NCBI RefSeq assembly: GCF_014145225.1 | Contig: NZ_JABVCQ010000022.1 | Span: 1-58,041, forward strand | Origin: Thiospirillum jenense | GTDB taxonomy: Bacteria > Pseudomonadota > Gammaproteobacteria > Chromatiales > Chromatiaceae | Direction: 5' to 3' | DNA: 58,041 bases | Shown here: in pieces, positions 57,892 to 58,041 of the stretch | Layout: every line of letters starts with the position of its first letter | Position numbering within the stretch: the stretch's first letter is position 1 | The notes under the pieces: model-generated | The model's input: only the letters and a program-made list of their open reading frames with translations | What the model was told of the DNA's origin: nothing | The model's database searches: none | Program-made: the position numbers and the translations under genes

Positions 57892-57917
57892 CGTTCCCAC
57901 GAGGTAAGCGTGGGAAC
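57892..57917. repeat. Dispersed palindrome (REP-like), copy 5
   Basis: GTTCCCACG (57893-57901) and CGTGGGAAC (57909-57917) pair perfectly, 28 nt after the TPR gene, where a terminator would be expected. Nothing further is seen to 58041. Confidence 0.88.
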
Positions 57918-58041
57918 ATTCGCTTTAATTTAACAGCAGGAAAGTCGGATTGATTTGCAAGTGACTCACAATTGAAAATTTTCAAATTTTGCAATAAAAA
58001 TCCGAATGAAATGACGCCGAAAAACGATGATTACTGGGAGT

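Noticed and set aside
1-58041. CRISPR arrays, rRNA genes, prophage, replication origin
   Set aside because: No regularly spaced repeats, rRNA signatures, phage structural genes or DnaA-box clusters were noticed.

Overview
The window reads as a contiguous chromosomal segment of a Gram-negative gammaproteobacterium. Support comes from the yqgE-ruvX-pyrR-pyrB-pyrC' order, dnaB next to alr, a sigma-32 factor with an RpoH box, hemA-prfA, a Wzm/Wzt exporter, SapC beside a type I secretion pair, and a PrsT-type TPR lipoprotein. A polyprenyl synthase that looks CrtE-like and the gene mix hint at a sulfur-oxidising or purple-sulfur lineage (Chromatiales/Thiotrichales), but that is inference; no marker gene settles the genus.

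Layout. 1-5000 is an unstable edge: a possible transposase tail, an orphan C-terminal piece of a type I restriction HsdR, a large substrate-binding/PAS/GGDEF sensor, then an IS607-family element (serine recombinase plus TnpB) followed by a decayed second copy and a duplicated scrap of the sensor gene. 5035-12388 is a compact housekeeping run: yqgE, ruvX, pyrR, pyrB, a non-catalytic pyrC', dnaB carrying an intein in its P-loop, and alr. rpoH and ubiD follow on the minus strand. 15.2-19.4 kb is an A+T-rich accessory patch: an XRE regulator, a polytopic membrane protein, a small lipoprotein, a PASTA protein, a small secreted protein and a repeat-rich TPR protein, with a duplicated gene tail. 19.4-23.4 kb is an O-antigen-type export operon (wzm, a 58-residue membrane ORF, wzt, double methyltransferase), all coupled by ATGA overlaps. 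23.4-29.3 kb holds a likely small RNA, a DUF2845 protein, greA and carBA.

29.6-35.6 kb has a prenyl synthase, purU and three signalling genes (FHA-EAL, PilZ/YcgR-like, a chemoreceptor with a zinc-binding sensor). 35.6-43.5 kb has recC (without recB/recD), hemA, prfA, rlmI and a YiaA/B protein. 43.6-46.3 kb is a large A+T-rich SF1 helicase with a GreA-like N-terminal motif, sitting where hslU would normally follow hslV. 46.4-51.6 kb is hslV, an unknown ORF and a type I secretion ABC/adaptor pair with SapC. The end has tRNA-Met, a YceI protein, a glycosyltransferase, rpmE and a 1260-residue PrsT-like TPR lipoprotein.

How it works together: pyrimidine synthesis is represented twice (pyrR-pyrB-pyrC' and carAB). 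Cyclic-di-GMP and motility signalling recurs (GGDEF, EAL, PilZ, chemoreceptor). Surface and export functions form three blocks (ABC polysaccharide export, type I secretion/SapC, PrsT/GT2). A small dispersed palindrome, arms GTTCCCACG/CGTGGGAAC, occurs at five intergenic sites, three of them between convergent genes, and probably marks transcript ends.
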